Of a stretch of DNA of 64,000 nt, positions 36,501-46,134 are shown in pieces (positions within the stretch are counted from its first letter, which is position 1; the number at the start of each line of letters is the position of its first letter). The stretch comes from JADMIH01 sp036399775 (lineage in GTDB: Bacteria > Chloroflexota > Chloroflexia > QHBQ01 > JADMIH01), in assembly GCA_036399775.1 (NCBI GenBank), contig DASWMJ010000089.1:277388-341387 (forward strand), given 5' to 3'. The notes beneath the pieces are model-generated. The model had not been told where the DNA came from, ran no database searches, and saw nothing but the letters and a program-made list of their open reading frames with translations. The translations under genes were made by a program, and so were the position numbers.

Positions 36501-38863
36501 TGTCTGCCTCCACGATCATACTCGACCCATATTGCCTGATCGGGGACCAGGACGCAGCAGTAACTGTGCGTGCAGTGAAGGATTATCCAGACGCATGTAT
36601 CGCGCTTCGAGCAGCCTTACATAGTGGCAGCTCAATACAGGTACTTGTGCAGGACCGTACAGCGGCCGCTTGGCTTACACGCATGGCCAGCGCCTACGGT
36701 GATAAGTACGTCGACCTTCGGTACTGCACTCCCCGTGGTCGCCTTGAGGAGAGATGGGGGCTCTCAATACCTACGGATGTAAAGGATAACGACATACTAA
36801 GTTCAGGACTGCTCAGCGAGGAAGTATCAACGCATGAAGGCCAATCCTTTTGGGATGCCATTCTGGGCCACTTTTACGGTAATGCGTTCACCTTCAAGAC
36901 CTTTCCACTCGCCAGCCTGCCAACACTCCTGGTACAACTGGACGACGCTAAGCTGAAAATAGTGTCAGGCAAGGCGTTGGCCGTGTGGGCACTTAGGGAC
37001 AGGCTAGATCAGTGGGAGCACCTGGCAACCAGCGAAGCTGTGCGTACCTTGATTCGACGCTTGGGATCAGAGCCTGGGAAGCTCCGCAGAGATCTTGCTT
37101 TATATAAGATTCTGGCCAATTACCCGCCACAACTTGGTGAAAAGGTTCTAGGTTCTATCTGGGCTACCTTGCGAAAAGCTCACGTGCAGCCCGAAGATTC
37201 CCAGGTCTCCAGCAACGACATCCACACTCTGCTCCCCGATATTGACTACTATCTAACAGAGGCAAGGAGTGCGGTAGCCAGTTCCGAAGACCTAGCTGTG
37301 CTAGTAAGCCAGGTAAGCGGGCATCTATTAACCGAGTTCAACACCATTGAGGAGCTAATAAGGGAGCACCCGGAGTGGGTTACTCCAGAGTTGTTACGCC
37401 GTATTGAACAGCGCTTCAGACCCATCGAGCCGGGCGTAAGAAAACTCATGTCAGGTCTGAGACAACTCGTACCGCCCCCTGTCCCGCCAGCCCCGCTTGC
37501 TACTTGGTCAGCTGGGGAATGGCTGGACTGGGTGCGTAACTCATACATGCCCTTCTATTCGTGGCTGGATCACCAGGGAAAGCAAGATGATACGCTGGCT
37601 GGATATGCAGCTACTTTTGCGGACTGGTTCTATGAAAATTTCATCCAGATCAAGAATGGACAGCCGGAGCTTTTCGCATTCAGCGCTCTCTACGCAGAAC
37701 GGGATAGAATGAGTGCATCGGGCTCTGTTGTTGTCGTGCTAGTGCTGGATAACATGAACTTCAGCTACTTTGAGGACCTTAGCCGGTTGTTGAATCAACA
37801 AGGCTTCTCTTTGGAGGAGAGTCGGCCCCTACTCTCCCTAGTTCCTACTGCTACGGAAGTAGGCAAAGGTGGGGTGATATCAGGGCGCGGCGACCAGATA
37901 GATATTGGTGCTGACCGCTATCCAAAGCTTATCGAGGAGGAATGGAATCCGATCTTGCAGGGTAAGCAAGCGATCTACTTGCCGAACGTGGGTGAACTGC
38001 AACAACTGCGCGCCCTCAAGCACGACATCTACTTCCTGAATTATCTGCCAACAGATAAAGTGCTGCACGATGACAACCGCGACACGGGTCGGCCCCATGC
38101 GGAGATGGTCCATGATGCACTGGCTGCGCTTGTCGAAGCGACCGCAGAATTTGGCCACCGATTCGGTATTGAGGATCGCTTGCTTGTATACGTAGTGTCT
38201 GATCACGGCTCTACACGGATCGGCAGGCATGTAGTAAATGTGCTGGATAAGGCGTTCTTCAAAAAGGTTGCTCTTGATCAGCATCACCGCTACATTGCGC
38301 TCACCGATGAGCAATTCGCCCAGTTGCCACAGGTTGCTGATGTACAATGTTATCGTATTGATAGGCACACGTTCAAGACCAACAAGAACTACCTGGCGGC
38401 CAGGGAGTATTATCGGTTCGTTGAGACCACCGGGAATTTCTACGTGCATGGTGGTCTGACACCGGAGGAAGTTGTGGTGCCGTTTGCTCGCTTCAGCCGT
38501 GTGCCCCGGGTGCCCGTACCTCCTACCGTCACGCTGCTTAGCAACGAATTTCGTTATGAAGTGAAGTCCCGTGTGAGATTAGAGGTTGGTAACCCCAACA
38601 CTTACCCGCTTGAAGAGCTCACCGTTCGACTGTTGAACATGGGATCTGATGAGGTAACATTGGAAAAGTTACCTGCAAAGCAAACCTCGACTATCGAGAT
38701 CCCAACTGTGTTTCGTAAGAGGTTGGGCACTGGCCGGTATGGATCTATTACCGCACGCATCAACTACATGTGCCAGGGCCGAGAATGTAACCCTGTGGAG
38801 CATATCTTCGAGATTAATCTGAAGTCGCTCATAGAGGAGAACCAAGATGACTTCGATTTCTAA
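36500..38863 (+). CDS. pglZ: PglZ-domain alkaline-phosphatase-like protein
   Basis: The 787-residue protein has a helical N-terminal half and a C-terminal PglZ domain with the metal-binding pattern of the alkaline phosphatase superfamily: VVVLVLDNMNFSYFEDL and later LLVYVVSDHGSTRIGRH. GGLTPEEVVVPFARF before the beta-rich tail is typical of PglZ. PglZ is the hallmark protein of BREX and binds the PglX methyltransferase in studied systems. Start and stop overlap the neighbours, so it is co-translated with brxC and brxL. Confidence 0.9.
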   Translation: MSASTIILDPYCLIGDQDAAVTVRAVKDYPDACIALRAALHSGSSIQVLVQDRTAAAWLTRMASAYGDKYVDLRYCTPRGRLEERWGLSIPTDVKDNDILSSGLLSEEVSTHEGQSFWDAILGHFYGNAFTFKTFPLASLPTLLVQLDDAKLKIVSGKALAVWALRDRLDQWEHLATSEAVRTLIRRLGSEPGKLRRDLALYKILANYPPQLGEKVLGSIWATLRKAHVQPEDSQVSSNDIHTLLPDIDYYLTEARSAVASSEDLAVLVSQVSGHLLTEFNTIEELIREHPEWVTPELLRRIEQRFRPIEPGVRKLMSGLRQLVPPPVPPAPLATWSAGEWLDWVRNSYMPFYSWLDHQGKQDDTLAGYAATFADWFYENFIQIKNGQPELFAFSALYAERDRMSASGSVVVVLVLDNMNFSYFEDLSRLLNQQGFSLEESRPLLSLVPTATEVGKGGVISGRGDQIDIGADRYPKLIEEEWNPILQGKQAIYLPNVGELQQLRALKHDIYFLNYLPTDKVLHDDNRDTGRPHAEMVHDALAALVEATAEFGHRFGIEDRLLVYVVSDHGSTRIGRHVVNVLDKAFFKKVALDQHHRYIALTDEQFAQLPQVADVQCYRIDRHTFKTNKNYLAAREYYRFVETTGNFYVHGGLTPEEVVVPFARFSRVPRVPVPPTVTLLSNEFRYEVKSRVRLEVGNPNTYPLEELTVRLLNMGSDEVTLEKLPAKQTSTIEIPTVFRKRLGTGRYGSITARINYMCQGRECNPVEHIFEINLKSLIEENQDDFDF

Positions 38864-40301
38864 TAGCGTCCCGAGCGTCGCGCAAGCGTCCTTCGAGGAC
38901 AAAGCGCTTGAACACTTCGCTGAGGTCATCATCAATAAGTCCCTCATACATGAGGCCGGCTTCGGAGCCCGAGCTATCCCCACGTATGTGGGTGAGTGGA
39001 TCCTGTCCAGATACCTTGAGGACGGAGAGCTCACGGACGAGTCACGTGGAAAAGTCGCTCAGTTTATCGTCCGGTATCTACCTGCAAAAGGACAGAAGGA
39101 TACCGTGAAGGATGCGCTGCTGAGGCAAGAGACGGTGAAATTACTTGATGATTATAGCGTGGCGGTGAACCTTCGTAGCGGGCAACGCCAACTCCGCATA
39201 CCCTTTCTTGACCTGAACGATGCCCATATAGACAGCTCGATAGTGGAGAAAAACGAACTGCTGCTTACGAGTGGAGTGTGGGGAGTCGGCGATCTAATGT
39301 ACTTGCCACCCGACGGGGGAGATCAAAAGGCAGGCCAGGTATGGATGCGGGAGTTTCGAGCTTTCCAGGTGGGAGCCGTAGATATTGATTACTATATAGA
39401 GTGTCGGAAGCACTTCACCTTTCATGAATGGCGTGACCTACTCATTTCCAGTATGGGCTTCAACTCAGCAATATATAACGAGCGCCAGAAGATGATCTTA
39501 ATTACGCGCATGTTGCCCTTTGTAGAGCCCAGGGTCAACCTGGTTGAACTGGCGCCAAAAGGAACGGGAAAATCTTTCGTCTACGATAATCTCTCCCGGT
39601 ATGCCCGTGTAGTCAGTGGCGGCAAGGTCAGCCCAGCGGTGTTGTTCCACAATTTGGTAACGAACACTCCGGGTCTTGTGACCAGGTACGATACGGTGGT
39701 GTTTGATGAGGTCCAGTCGATCACCGGTGACGCAGCGGGCGAGTTAATCGCTGGCCTAAAAGTGTATCTCGAGTCGGGAAAATTCAGTCGGGGCAAGACC
39801 GAGGCGACTTCAGAGGCAGGCTTCGTGATGCTTGGCAACATCACGCTTAATGCAGAGCGTCGTCCTGTTTACGAGGTCGAGAGCATTTTCTCTGAGATCC
39901 CGAACTTCTTACGTGAGACGGCCTTCATTGATCGCATACACGGTATTGTGCCAGGATGGGAGATGGCACGCGTGTCTAAAGACACGCCGTCTCATTCGCT
40001 AGGTTTCAAGGGCGATTTTTTCTCTGAGGTTCTGCACCGGATGCGAAGCGAGGTCAAGTACGCCGATTACGTTAAGATGCATATGAGACTTGAAGGCGCC
40101 AATGACTTGCGTGACCGCAAGGCTATTACTCGGTTAGCCACAGCGTACCTGAAGCTTCAGTTCCCTGACTTGAGGCCCACAGAGGCCGAATTCCATGAGA
40201 ATTGTGTTGCGCCGGCCATTGAGCTCCGGCAACGGGTGCGCAACGAACTGCATAAACTCGACGTCGAGTACGCGCCAGTCTCTATATCCATTGCCTCCTA
40301 G
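38847..40301 (+). CDS. brxL: BrxL-like AAA+ protein, short form
   Basis: The 484-residue protein has BrxL features: an N-terminal domain with GFGARAIPTYVGEWILSRY, Walker A LAPKGTGKS, Walker B TVVFDEVQ, and GFVMLGNI after the ATPase core. Type 1 BrxL is ~680 residues with a C-terminal Lon-like protease domain; here the protein ends without it, so only the DNA-binding ATPase part is present. Overlapping pglZ by 17 bp with GAGGAG upstream, it is the last gene of the operon. Confidence 0.87.
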   Translation: MTSISNSVPSVAQASFEDKALEHFAEVIINKSLIHEAGFGARAIPTYVGEWILSRYLEDGELTDESRGKVAQFIVRYLPAKGQKDTVKDALLRQETVKLLDDYSVAVNLRSGQRQLRIPFLDLNDAHIDSSIVEKNELLLTSGVWGVGDLMYLPPDGGDQKAGQVWMREFRAFQVGAVDIDYYIECRKHFTFHEWRDLLISSMGFNSAIYNERQKMILITRMLPFVEPRVNLVELAPKGTGKSFVYDNLSRYARVVSGGKVSPAVLFHNLVTNTPGLVTRYDTVVFDEVQSITGDAAGELIAGLKVYLESGKFSRGKTEATSEAGFVMLGNITLNAERRPVYEVESIFSEIPNFLRETAFIDRIHGIVPGWEMARVSKDTPSHSLGFKGDFFSEVLHRMRSEVKYADYVKMHMRLEGANDLRDRKAITRLATAYLKLQFPDLRPTEAEFHENCVAPAIELRQRVRNELHKLDVEYAPVSISIAS

Positions 40302-40950
40302 AATTGCCTGGGCCCAGGAAGGGGCAACTATAACATGGGAGAGATGTTAGTAGAGAGCGTTACCCCAGTAAGACTTCTTCACTTCCCAGCGTACCTGAAC
40401 TAGCTGGCCAAAAGGCGTAGGGAATCACCACGCAAACAGGCTGAAGCTTGGCCGTAGTAGGACGCACATGTTTGGCGCACATCAAATGCAAGGCGCTAAA
40501 AAATTCAGGGGGGAGTGGTGGAAAGGGTAAATATTCAAGCGAAACGCCACCATCTTTGCAGCACCCAGGTATGTCTGATAAATACCATCAAGCCAGTGGC
40601 GTTACAAACTCCATCACTCCATTTTCAGCCACCCCCTCCGGATGCAGAGCTTAATAAGTACCCACGTCTAGAGTAAAAAGCACCTTTGATCTATATAGCT
40701 CTATACTGTTAGCAACTCTTAACAGCGAGGTGTGCCTCGAATAGCAGGCATCATGTTGAGGCATACGGTCTTTATAAGTATGCAACGGTACCGCACGTAA
40801 TCTAGCGCCGCTCAAGCTCATAGATGCAACAATCAATATTTACCTGTGAATCCGATTTCAGGTTTCGATTGATCATATGTATTGATGTTTTAGATAGGTC
40901 GCTGGCATGGTAAGCGTTCGTTCAATTTGAAACGAAGGAGGTAGTTATAC
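40302..40950. other. Intergenic region between BREX-like operon and sigma gene
   Basis: About 650 bp with no credible gene. Two small hairpins abut each other, CTGTTA/TAACAG (40706-40725) and CGAGG/CCTCG (40726-40739), possibly a terminator or leader structure. A promoter-like element lies at 40856-40887. Confidence 0.45.
40856..40887 (+). promoter_or_regulatory. Candidate sigma-dependent promoter of the sigma gene
   Basis: TTTCAGGTTT (40856-40865) and ATTGATG (40881-40887) are separated by 15 bp. The same two words occur at 46240-46270 upstream of the Bil operon with 14-bp spacing. Position about 60 bp before the start codon fits an autoregulated alternative-sigma promoter. Confidence 0.45.
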
Positions 40951-41781
40951 TTGGCGGATCAGGAATGTAATTTAGTTGGGAACGTACCGTATATTCGTCC
41001 TCTAACCCGGCGTAATCGTAAGGGGGTTGTATACGAGCGCCCTCCTGAGGCTACCCAGCAAATCAGGTCGGCTCTTCAAATGAGCCAGACTTCGCTGCTG
41101 GAGCAGGTAAACGTTCTCGATTTCAACTCCCCCGACTATCTGGGAGAGGAATGCCTGGTCTATCTGATCCGCGAATTCAAGAGGTGTGGTAATCGGGTGG
41201 CGGAGACAGCACTTACCGAGGCGCTGGTAAAGCGATTCGCAAAGAAAGTTAATCTTAAGCTACAGTCACTCGGGCCCGAACTGCTTGAGCAGGCATTTCA
41301 TGATGTTGTGAGCATTCTATTCTCGTATATATTGGATATTGACAGCGACGCTGGCGATTACCTGCAGGTCCGCTTCTGGGTGTTCCTTAGGCGGCGCCAG
41401 ATTACTGTCTTTAACGACTACGTCAGGCAGATCAAGGAAGTTCAAAACACCGTGCCATTGCATAGGCAGGCAGGGAACGATGATGGCGGCCAGGGCGACG
41501 ATTCTGAGTATGCTCCATCGACATCGAGAGTGTCGGCTGCGCGCCCGTCAGCGCCGCAAATTACTCCTGAGATGCGGATCATCTACCGCGACGGACTGAA
41601 TTCCATCCCACAGCCACAACGAACGGCCTTTATTCTCAGGTACTACATGGGAATGGAAGTCGAGTCGACAGATCCGAGCGTGCCCACTATCAGCGACTAC
41701 TTCAGAAAGTCAGCGAGGACTATCTATAACTGGCTTGAAAAGGCCGAGCAGGCCCTAGAAAAATGGCGAGGTGAGAGATAA
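40951..41781 (+). CDS. Sigma-70-like (ECF-type) RNA polymerase sigma factor
   Basis: The 276-residue protein has a region-2-like helical segment (ELLEQAFHDVVSILFSYIL ... YLQVRFWVFLRRR) and a region-4-like C-terminus (LNSIPQPQRTAFILRYYMGM; TISDYFRKSARTIYNWLEK). An acidic Ser/Pro linker lies between them. The N-terminal ~90 residues are an extra domain compared with minimal ECF sigmas. The start is TTG, set by AAGGAGGT 8 nt upstream. It overlaps the next gene by one base (TAATG). It probably directs RNA polymerase to local promoters. Confidence 0.8.
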   Translation: MADQECNLVGNVPYIRPLTRRNRKGVVYERPPEATQQIRSALQMSQTSLLEQVNVLDFNSPDYLGEECLVYLIREFKRCGNRVAETALTEALVKRFAKKVNLKLQSLGPELLEQAFHDVVSILFSYILDIDSDAGDYLQVRFWVFLRRRQITVFNDYVRQIKEVQNTVPLHRQAGNDDGGQGDDSEYAPSTSRVSAARPSAPQITPEMRIIYRDGLNSIPQPQRTAFILRYYMGMEVESTDPSVPTISDYFRKSARTIYNWLEKAEQALEKWRGER

Positions 41782-42473
41782 TGAGCGAGCACACCGAACG
41801 AAATGAGCAAGATCAGGAGGAGCGGCTCGATGATGTATTGAATGAATACCTGGCATCAACTACAGAACCGAACGCGGCTACATTGGCCGAGTGGGTGCGT
41901 TTGTACCCTGAGTATAAGCAGCAGCTCACCGACTTAACTGTCAATTGGAGCCTTATGGAATGGCTACCGGCGGCTGGCAAAATCGAGCCTGTAGATGAAG
42001 ATACACTGGTACTGCGCGCTATGAGCGTTATACAAAATATGCAGCTCGGCCAGGTGGGATCACCTGGTGGCGAGTCTGACGACACAGAGGCTCCTCTACA
42101 GAGCCTGTTCGATGAAGGTAGAGCGCTGGGGCTAACGCCCCAGCAGCTCGCCGACAAGGTGAAAATGAACAGAGCGCTTATGGGCAAGCTGAACCGTAGG
42201 CTTATACGCCCAGGCTCTATTCCCCACGCCGCTATCGAAGCACTAGCTGCCGTGGTGCACCGACCTATTCTCGTGGTTACCAACTTTCTACAAAGGGGTC
42301 CACGTTTCGCTCCAGGTGATCATAAATCAGCACAGGCACCAGCGCTTAGGTTAGAAGAGTTTGCAGAGGCAGTGCTGAATGATAGTTCTCTAAGCGAGGA
42401 GCATCGCGCCTATTGGTTAGAAATATTATCGAGGGAGGCGGAGACAAAAGAGATAGCAGTCAGCGAGGAGTGA
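41781..42473 (+). CDS. HTH-containing protein coupled to the sigma gene
   Basis: The 230-residue protein has an N-terminal helical domain of the kind seen beside ECF sigmas (LDDVLNEYLASTTEPNAATL AEWVRLYPEY). A helix-turn-helix follows (LTPQQLADKVKMNRALMGKL), then RPGSIPHAAIEALAAVVHRP, and a C-terminal helical tail with HRAYWLEILSRE. Translational coupling to the sigma gene suggests an anti-sigma or co-regulator role. There is no zinc-binding anti-sigma motif and no transmembrane segment, so it would act in the cytoplasm. Confidence 0.65.
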   Translation: MSEHTERNEQDQEERLDDVLNEYLASTTEPNAATLAEWVRLYPEYKQQLTDLTVNWSLMEWLPAAGKIEPVDEDTLVLRAMSVIQNMQLGQVGSPGGESDDTEAPLQSLFDEGRALGLTPQQLADKVKMNRALMGKLNRRLIRPGSIPHAAIEALAAVVHRPILVVTNFLQRGPRFAPGDHKSAQAPALRLEEFAEAVLNDSSLSEEHRAYWLEILSREAETKEIAVSEE

Positions 42474-42480
42474 ACGAAAC

Positions 42481-45400
42481 GTGACCTATTGGATTGACAT
42501 CAAGCGTTTCGCGTACGCATGGCGGCGGAACCTGCTTGAGGACCCACAAGCACTTGTCCCAGCATATACTCTATTGCGCGCGGCGGCGAGACATACGGGA
42601 ATCGACTGGGAGGAACGTCCACGCGAGGATTCTCTGCTCGACGGTGCCGAGGCTGTGTTGGACCTGGATACAGGAGTAATCTGGTTGAACAGTGCAGCCG
42701 ATCCACTGATCAAACCGTTCTACCTGGCACACGATTATGCTCATTTGTGGCTAGAAGAGGCAGGCATCTCCTGTAAGGCCCACCAGATGGACAGTGCTGC
42801 CTCTGAAGAGCCGGTATCTCTCGGCGTGCAGCGTTTAGAAGGCTACGGTCCGCAAGAACGGCGGGAGCGGACTGCAAACGTATTCGCACGAGAATTCTTG
42901 CTCCCATCGAGTGCCTTACGCAAGTGGTATATGCACGATGGCCTTGACGTGCCTGCTATAGTTGCTCATTTGGGCCTACCCGATGCTGTGATCTACCACC
43001 AGTTGGGGCGTGCCGTATTGCTAGATGAGGAGTTGGATCCGGCAGGGTCCTCTCAACCGCCTATTTCTACCAACGGGATCAACCCGGCTTCAGAGAAGCA
43101 TCGCCCTGAGCCAGCTGCACATATCCAGGCGGGCGCGCCTGCCGATAATACGTCTGTACAGGCCCCCCACAATTCTTCCCTACGCCAGCTTGATGATAGT
43201 CAGCGGGAGGCGGCACACGTCAACACGGGGCCCGTCCTTGTGGAAGCCGGTCCGGGAACTGGAAGGACAAGTACCCTGATTGGACGCGTGCTGTACCTGC
43301 TGGATCGCAACCACCCCCCATCCTCAATCCTCGCGCTCACCTATTCAAACCGCGCTGCGGAGGAAATGCGGCATCGGATTTCCCGGGCTGCCCCCCATGC
43401 TGCCGCGTCGCTTTGGGTAGGTACTATCCATGCGTTCGGACTGGAGTTGCTAAGCAAATATGGTGGCTGGCTAGGCCTGCCTCCAAGCCCCGCTATTTTG
43501 GATCAGGTATCCGCAGTTTCGTTGCTGGAGCAGCACCTAGAGGCCCTTCAACTAACGCAGTATACCAGCCTGCACCGTTTGCCCGAGTACCTCCGTGATA
43601 TTGTGCGGTCGATCTCACGCGCAAAGGACGAACTTGTAGGTCCAGATGATTACATGCGCCTCGCCGAACAGCAACTGACTACAGCTAAAGGCGAGGACGA
43701 GGTGAAGCTGGCGCAGCGAGTGTATGAAGGCGCACGGGTATATACATTCTATCAGAACCTGTTGTTCGAGCGCGGCTTGCTCGATTTCGGCGACCTCATA
43801 TGTTTACCCATATCACTACTGAGCACTTACCCTGAAGTACGCTCAACAGTTCGTGAAACCTACCCTCACCTGCTGATAGACGAATATCAGGACATCAACC
43901 GGGCATCGGCCATGCTCGTGCGCGAGCTCGCCGGCGACGGCCTCGGGCTGTGGGTAGTCGGTGACGGCCGGCAAGGCATTTACCAATTTCGCGGGGCCTC
44001 AGCCGTCAATATGCAACGCTTCCCCGAGGACTACCCAGGAGCGCGTGTGTTCTCACTGGCGCGCAACTACCGTTCGCAACCCGACATTGTGGCCCTGGTC
44101 TCCCACTTGGCTCCCAAGCTACAGGCGCATGCACATGCAGCCTTCAACGCATGGGAGCCTGAGCGCGCCGGAGAAGACGGCGGGGTAACGATGCACGTGG
44201 CCGAGGACTTAGATGCTGAATGTGCAGGGATAGCGGCGGAGATAGAGCGCCTGAATGCACGCGGCCTTCCTTATAGCGACCAAGCTGTTCTATGCCGCTC
44301 ACATACTCTGCTGGCCCGTATAGCAGAACGTCTGGAGGCGGCCGGTATCCCGGTGCTTTACCTGGGCAACCTGTTTGAGCGCGCAGAGATCCGCGATCTC
44401 CTCTCCTTACTTTCGTTGGCATGTGAGGGGGATGGGCGTGGGCTGATCCGCGTAGCAGCGTTCCCAGAGTACGATATGCCGCTGGAGGATGTACTGGCTC
44501 TGCTGAAGTTTGCGCAAAATAGAGGGGAGGGCTTTCCCGGTGCATTAAAGCTGGCGCAGGACGCGGACGATATATCGCCAAAAGGGAAAGCGGGCATTGC
44601 ACTGCTCGACCAGCACCTTGAGGGTTTGTGCTATGGAAGCAGTGCTTGGACAATGGCTGCTGAATATCTCTTTACGCGTAGCCGCTACCTTCAGGATATC
44701 TTAGCGGATGAGTCCATCTCCGGTCACCAGAAGCGGATGGCTATCTTCCAGTTTCTGCAATTCTTACAGGAGCAGAGTAAAGTAGAGACATCAGGAGAGA
44801 CTGATCCAAAGCGCGCCTTGCTACAGTATGTACGTCGGCTAGAAGAATTCGGTGAAGACAAGCAATTGAGGCACATCCCTGAGTGGGCTTCCCACATGAA
44901 CGGGGTCCGGCTCCTCACCATCCACGCGAGCAAGGGGCTCGAATTTCGCGCCGTGTTTATGCCTGCTCTCGGCCAAAGCTATTTTCCCGCCCGGCCTCAG
45001 CCCTCCCAGTGTCCGACGCCTACAGGTTTGCTTGGTGGACAGGTAGACGACGACAGCCCTGTGCAGGCATCCAGCCAATCTGCAACAGGCCGAGTTGTCC
45101 GGCAAGAGGAACAGAACCTCTTTTTCGTGGGCTTATCAAGGGCACGCGATCACCTTTGCGTGTCCCGCGCGCAACGTTACCTGGGAAGCAAAAGCAACCC
45201 GTCGGACCTGCTGTCACTTATCAGCGAACGATTGCCGCTCCCACCCGGTGGGAGCGTGACCTGGCAGGGTGTTGTGGCTGCAGAGGTCGCTAGCGACTCA
45301 GGAACACTCGAGCCAGTGGAGCCACTAACTGAGCTTTCCAGGTACAGCCCTGATATGCTGGACACTTACATTCTCTGCCCGATGCTTTATTACTATCGGT

Positions 45401-46071
45401 TTGTCCTCAAGCTCCCAAGCAGGCGTGAGGACAGCGGGTATGCTCGCTTCCATATGTGTGTCTACTCTATGCTTGATTGGATACAGGCGGAAATCTCCGA
45501 GGGGCGTCCGCCTGAAGACATGTCAATACAAGCACGCCTGGCTGAGGTATGGTTGGAGAATGGACCTGTGGGCCATGCTTACGAGCCTATATTCCTGAAA
45601 TACGCGCGCGATCTTCTGCTACGTTCCGTTGAGCTTCATCAGGATGCAGACAGGCAAGGGTCTGCTGCTACTCATACATGGGAAATCGAGCGGCCGTATG
45701 GTCGTATCGAGCTTACTCCCGACCGCGTTGTTTGGGAATCCGACGGCACTGAAGAACCGTACCCAGTGTTCGAACGCGTGCGAGCCGGTCGTCGCACGGG
45801 GAGCGAAGCGGACAAGGACGTCTACGCACTTTATCAGCAGGGGGCGGAAGCGGAATTTGCTGGTAAGAGCCACAAGGTTCGGATCCACTACCTGGCTACC
45901 GGGGAAGTACAGGACGTGAGCCTCAGCGCAACAAAGGTTTCGACGCGCCTCAAGCGTTACGACAACGCGTTACGGGGCATCGCGAGTGGCGAGTATCCGG
46001 CCAAGCCCAGCGATTTCGAATGTCCACGTTGCGCCAACTTCTTTATCTGCCCGTTAGGTAAGTTGACCTAG
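42481..46071 (+). CDS. ImmA/IrrE peptidase-like domain fused to UvrD-family helicase
   Basis: 1196 residues. Residues ~1-185 resemble ImmA/IrrE: KPFYLAHDYAHLWLEE (HDYAH at 84-88) and ERTANVFAREFLLPSS. Residues ~235-960 are a UvrD-type superfamily 1 helicase: motif I AGPGTGRTS (256-264), motif II LLIDEYQD, motif III VGDGRQGIYQFRGAS, motif IV ARNYRS, motif V TIHASKGLEF and motif VI FFVGLSRARDHL. The C-terminus resembles a RecB-like nuclease with an iron-sulfur cysteine set (CPMLYYYRF; CPRCANFFICP), but the D-Y-K catalytic motif is degenerate (ERVRAGRR). The Walker lysine is Arg and the HExxH glutamate is Asp. The start is GTG, 7 bp after the HTH gene. Confidence 0.85.
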   Translation: MTYWIDIKRFAYAWRRNLLEDPQALVPAYTLLRAAARHTGIDWEERPREDSLLDGAEAVLDLDTGVIWLNSAADPLIKPFYLAHDYAHLWLEEAGISCKAHQMDSAASEEPVSLGVQRLEGYGPQERRERTANVFAREFLLPSSALRKWYMHDGLDVPAIVAHLGLPDAVIYHQLGRAVLLDEELDPAGSSQPPISTNGINPASEKHRPEPAAHIQAGAPADNTSVQAPHNSSLRQLDDSQREAAHVNTGPVLVEAGPGTGRTSTLIGRVLYLLDRNHPPSSILALTYSNRAAEEMRHRISRAAPHAAASLWVGTIHAFGLELLSKYGGWLGLPPSPAILDQVSAVSLLEQHLEALQLTQYTSLHRLPEYLRDIVRSISRAKDELVGPDDYMRLAEQQLTTAKGEDEVKLAQRVYEGARVYTFYQNLLFERGLLDFGDLICLPISLLSTYPEVRSTVRETYPHLLIDEYQDINRASAMLVRELAGDGLGLWVVGDGRQGIYQFRGASAVNMQRFPEDYPGARVFSLARNYRSQPDIVALVSHLAPKLQAHAHAAFNAWEPERAGEDGGVTMHVAEDLDAECAGIAAEIERLNARGLPYSDQAVLCRSHTLLARIAERLEAAGIPVLYLGNLFERAEIRDLLSLLSLACEGDGRGLIRVAAFPEYDMPLEDVLALLKFAQNRGEGFPGALKLAQDADDISPKGKAGIALLDQHLEGLCYGSSAWTMAAEYLFTRSRYLQDILADESISGHQKRMAIFQFLQFLQEQSKVETSGETDPKRALLQYVRRLEEFGEDKQLRHIPEWASHMNGVRLLTIHASKGLEFRAVFMPALGQSYFPARPQPSQCPTPTGLLGGQVDDDSPVQASSQSATGRVVRQEEQNLFFVGLSRARDHLCVSRAQRYLGSKSNPSDLLSLISERLPLPPGGSVTWQGVVAAEVASDSGTLEPVEPLTELSRYSPDMLDTYILCPMLYYYRFVLKLPSRREDSGYARFHMCVYSMLDWIQAEISEGRPPEDMSIQARLAEVWLENGPVGHAYEPIFLKYARDLLLRSVELHQDADRQGSAATHTWEIERPYGRIELTPDRVVWESDGTEEPYPVFERVRAGRRTGSEADKDVYALYQQGAEAEFAGKSHKVRIHYLATGEVQDVSLSATKVSTRLKRYDNALRGIASGEYPAKPSDFECPRCANFFICPLGKLT

Positions 46072-46101
46072 CTTCAAGCTGGCAGTCTCTGTTTTCTACC
46101 A

Positions 46102-46134
46102 GATAAGGGGCAGCTCAAGTAGCTGCCCCTTATC
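46102..46134 (+). terminator. Terminator-like hairpin after the helicase gene
   Basis: Perfect 14-bp stem, GATAAGGGGCAGCT (46102-46115) and AGCTGCCCCTTATC (46121-46134), loop CAAGT, 31 bp after the helicase stop. There is no T-run behind it. It separates the sigma-helicase unit from the Bil operon. Confidence 0.65.

Noticed and set aside
37880..38449. 189-codon open frame on the minus strand
   Set aside because: It lies entirely inside pglZ, which carries clear catalytic motifs on the plus strand.
44144..44653. 169-codon open frame on the minus strand
   Set aside because: It is antisense to the helicase domain and has Pro/Arg-rich shadow composition.
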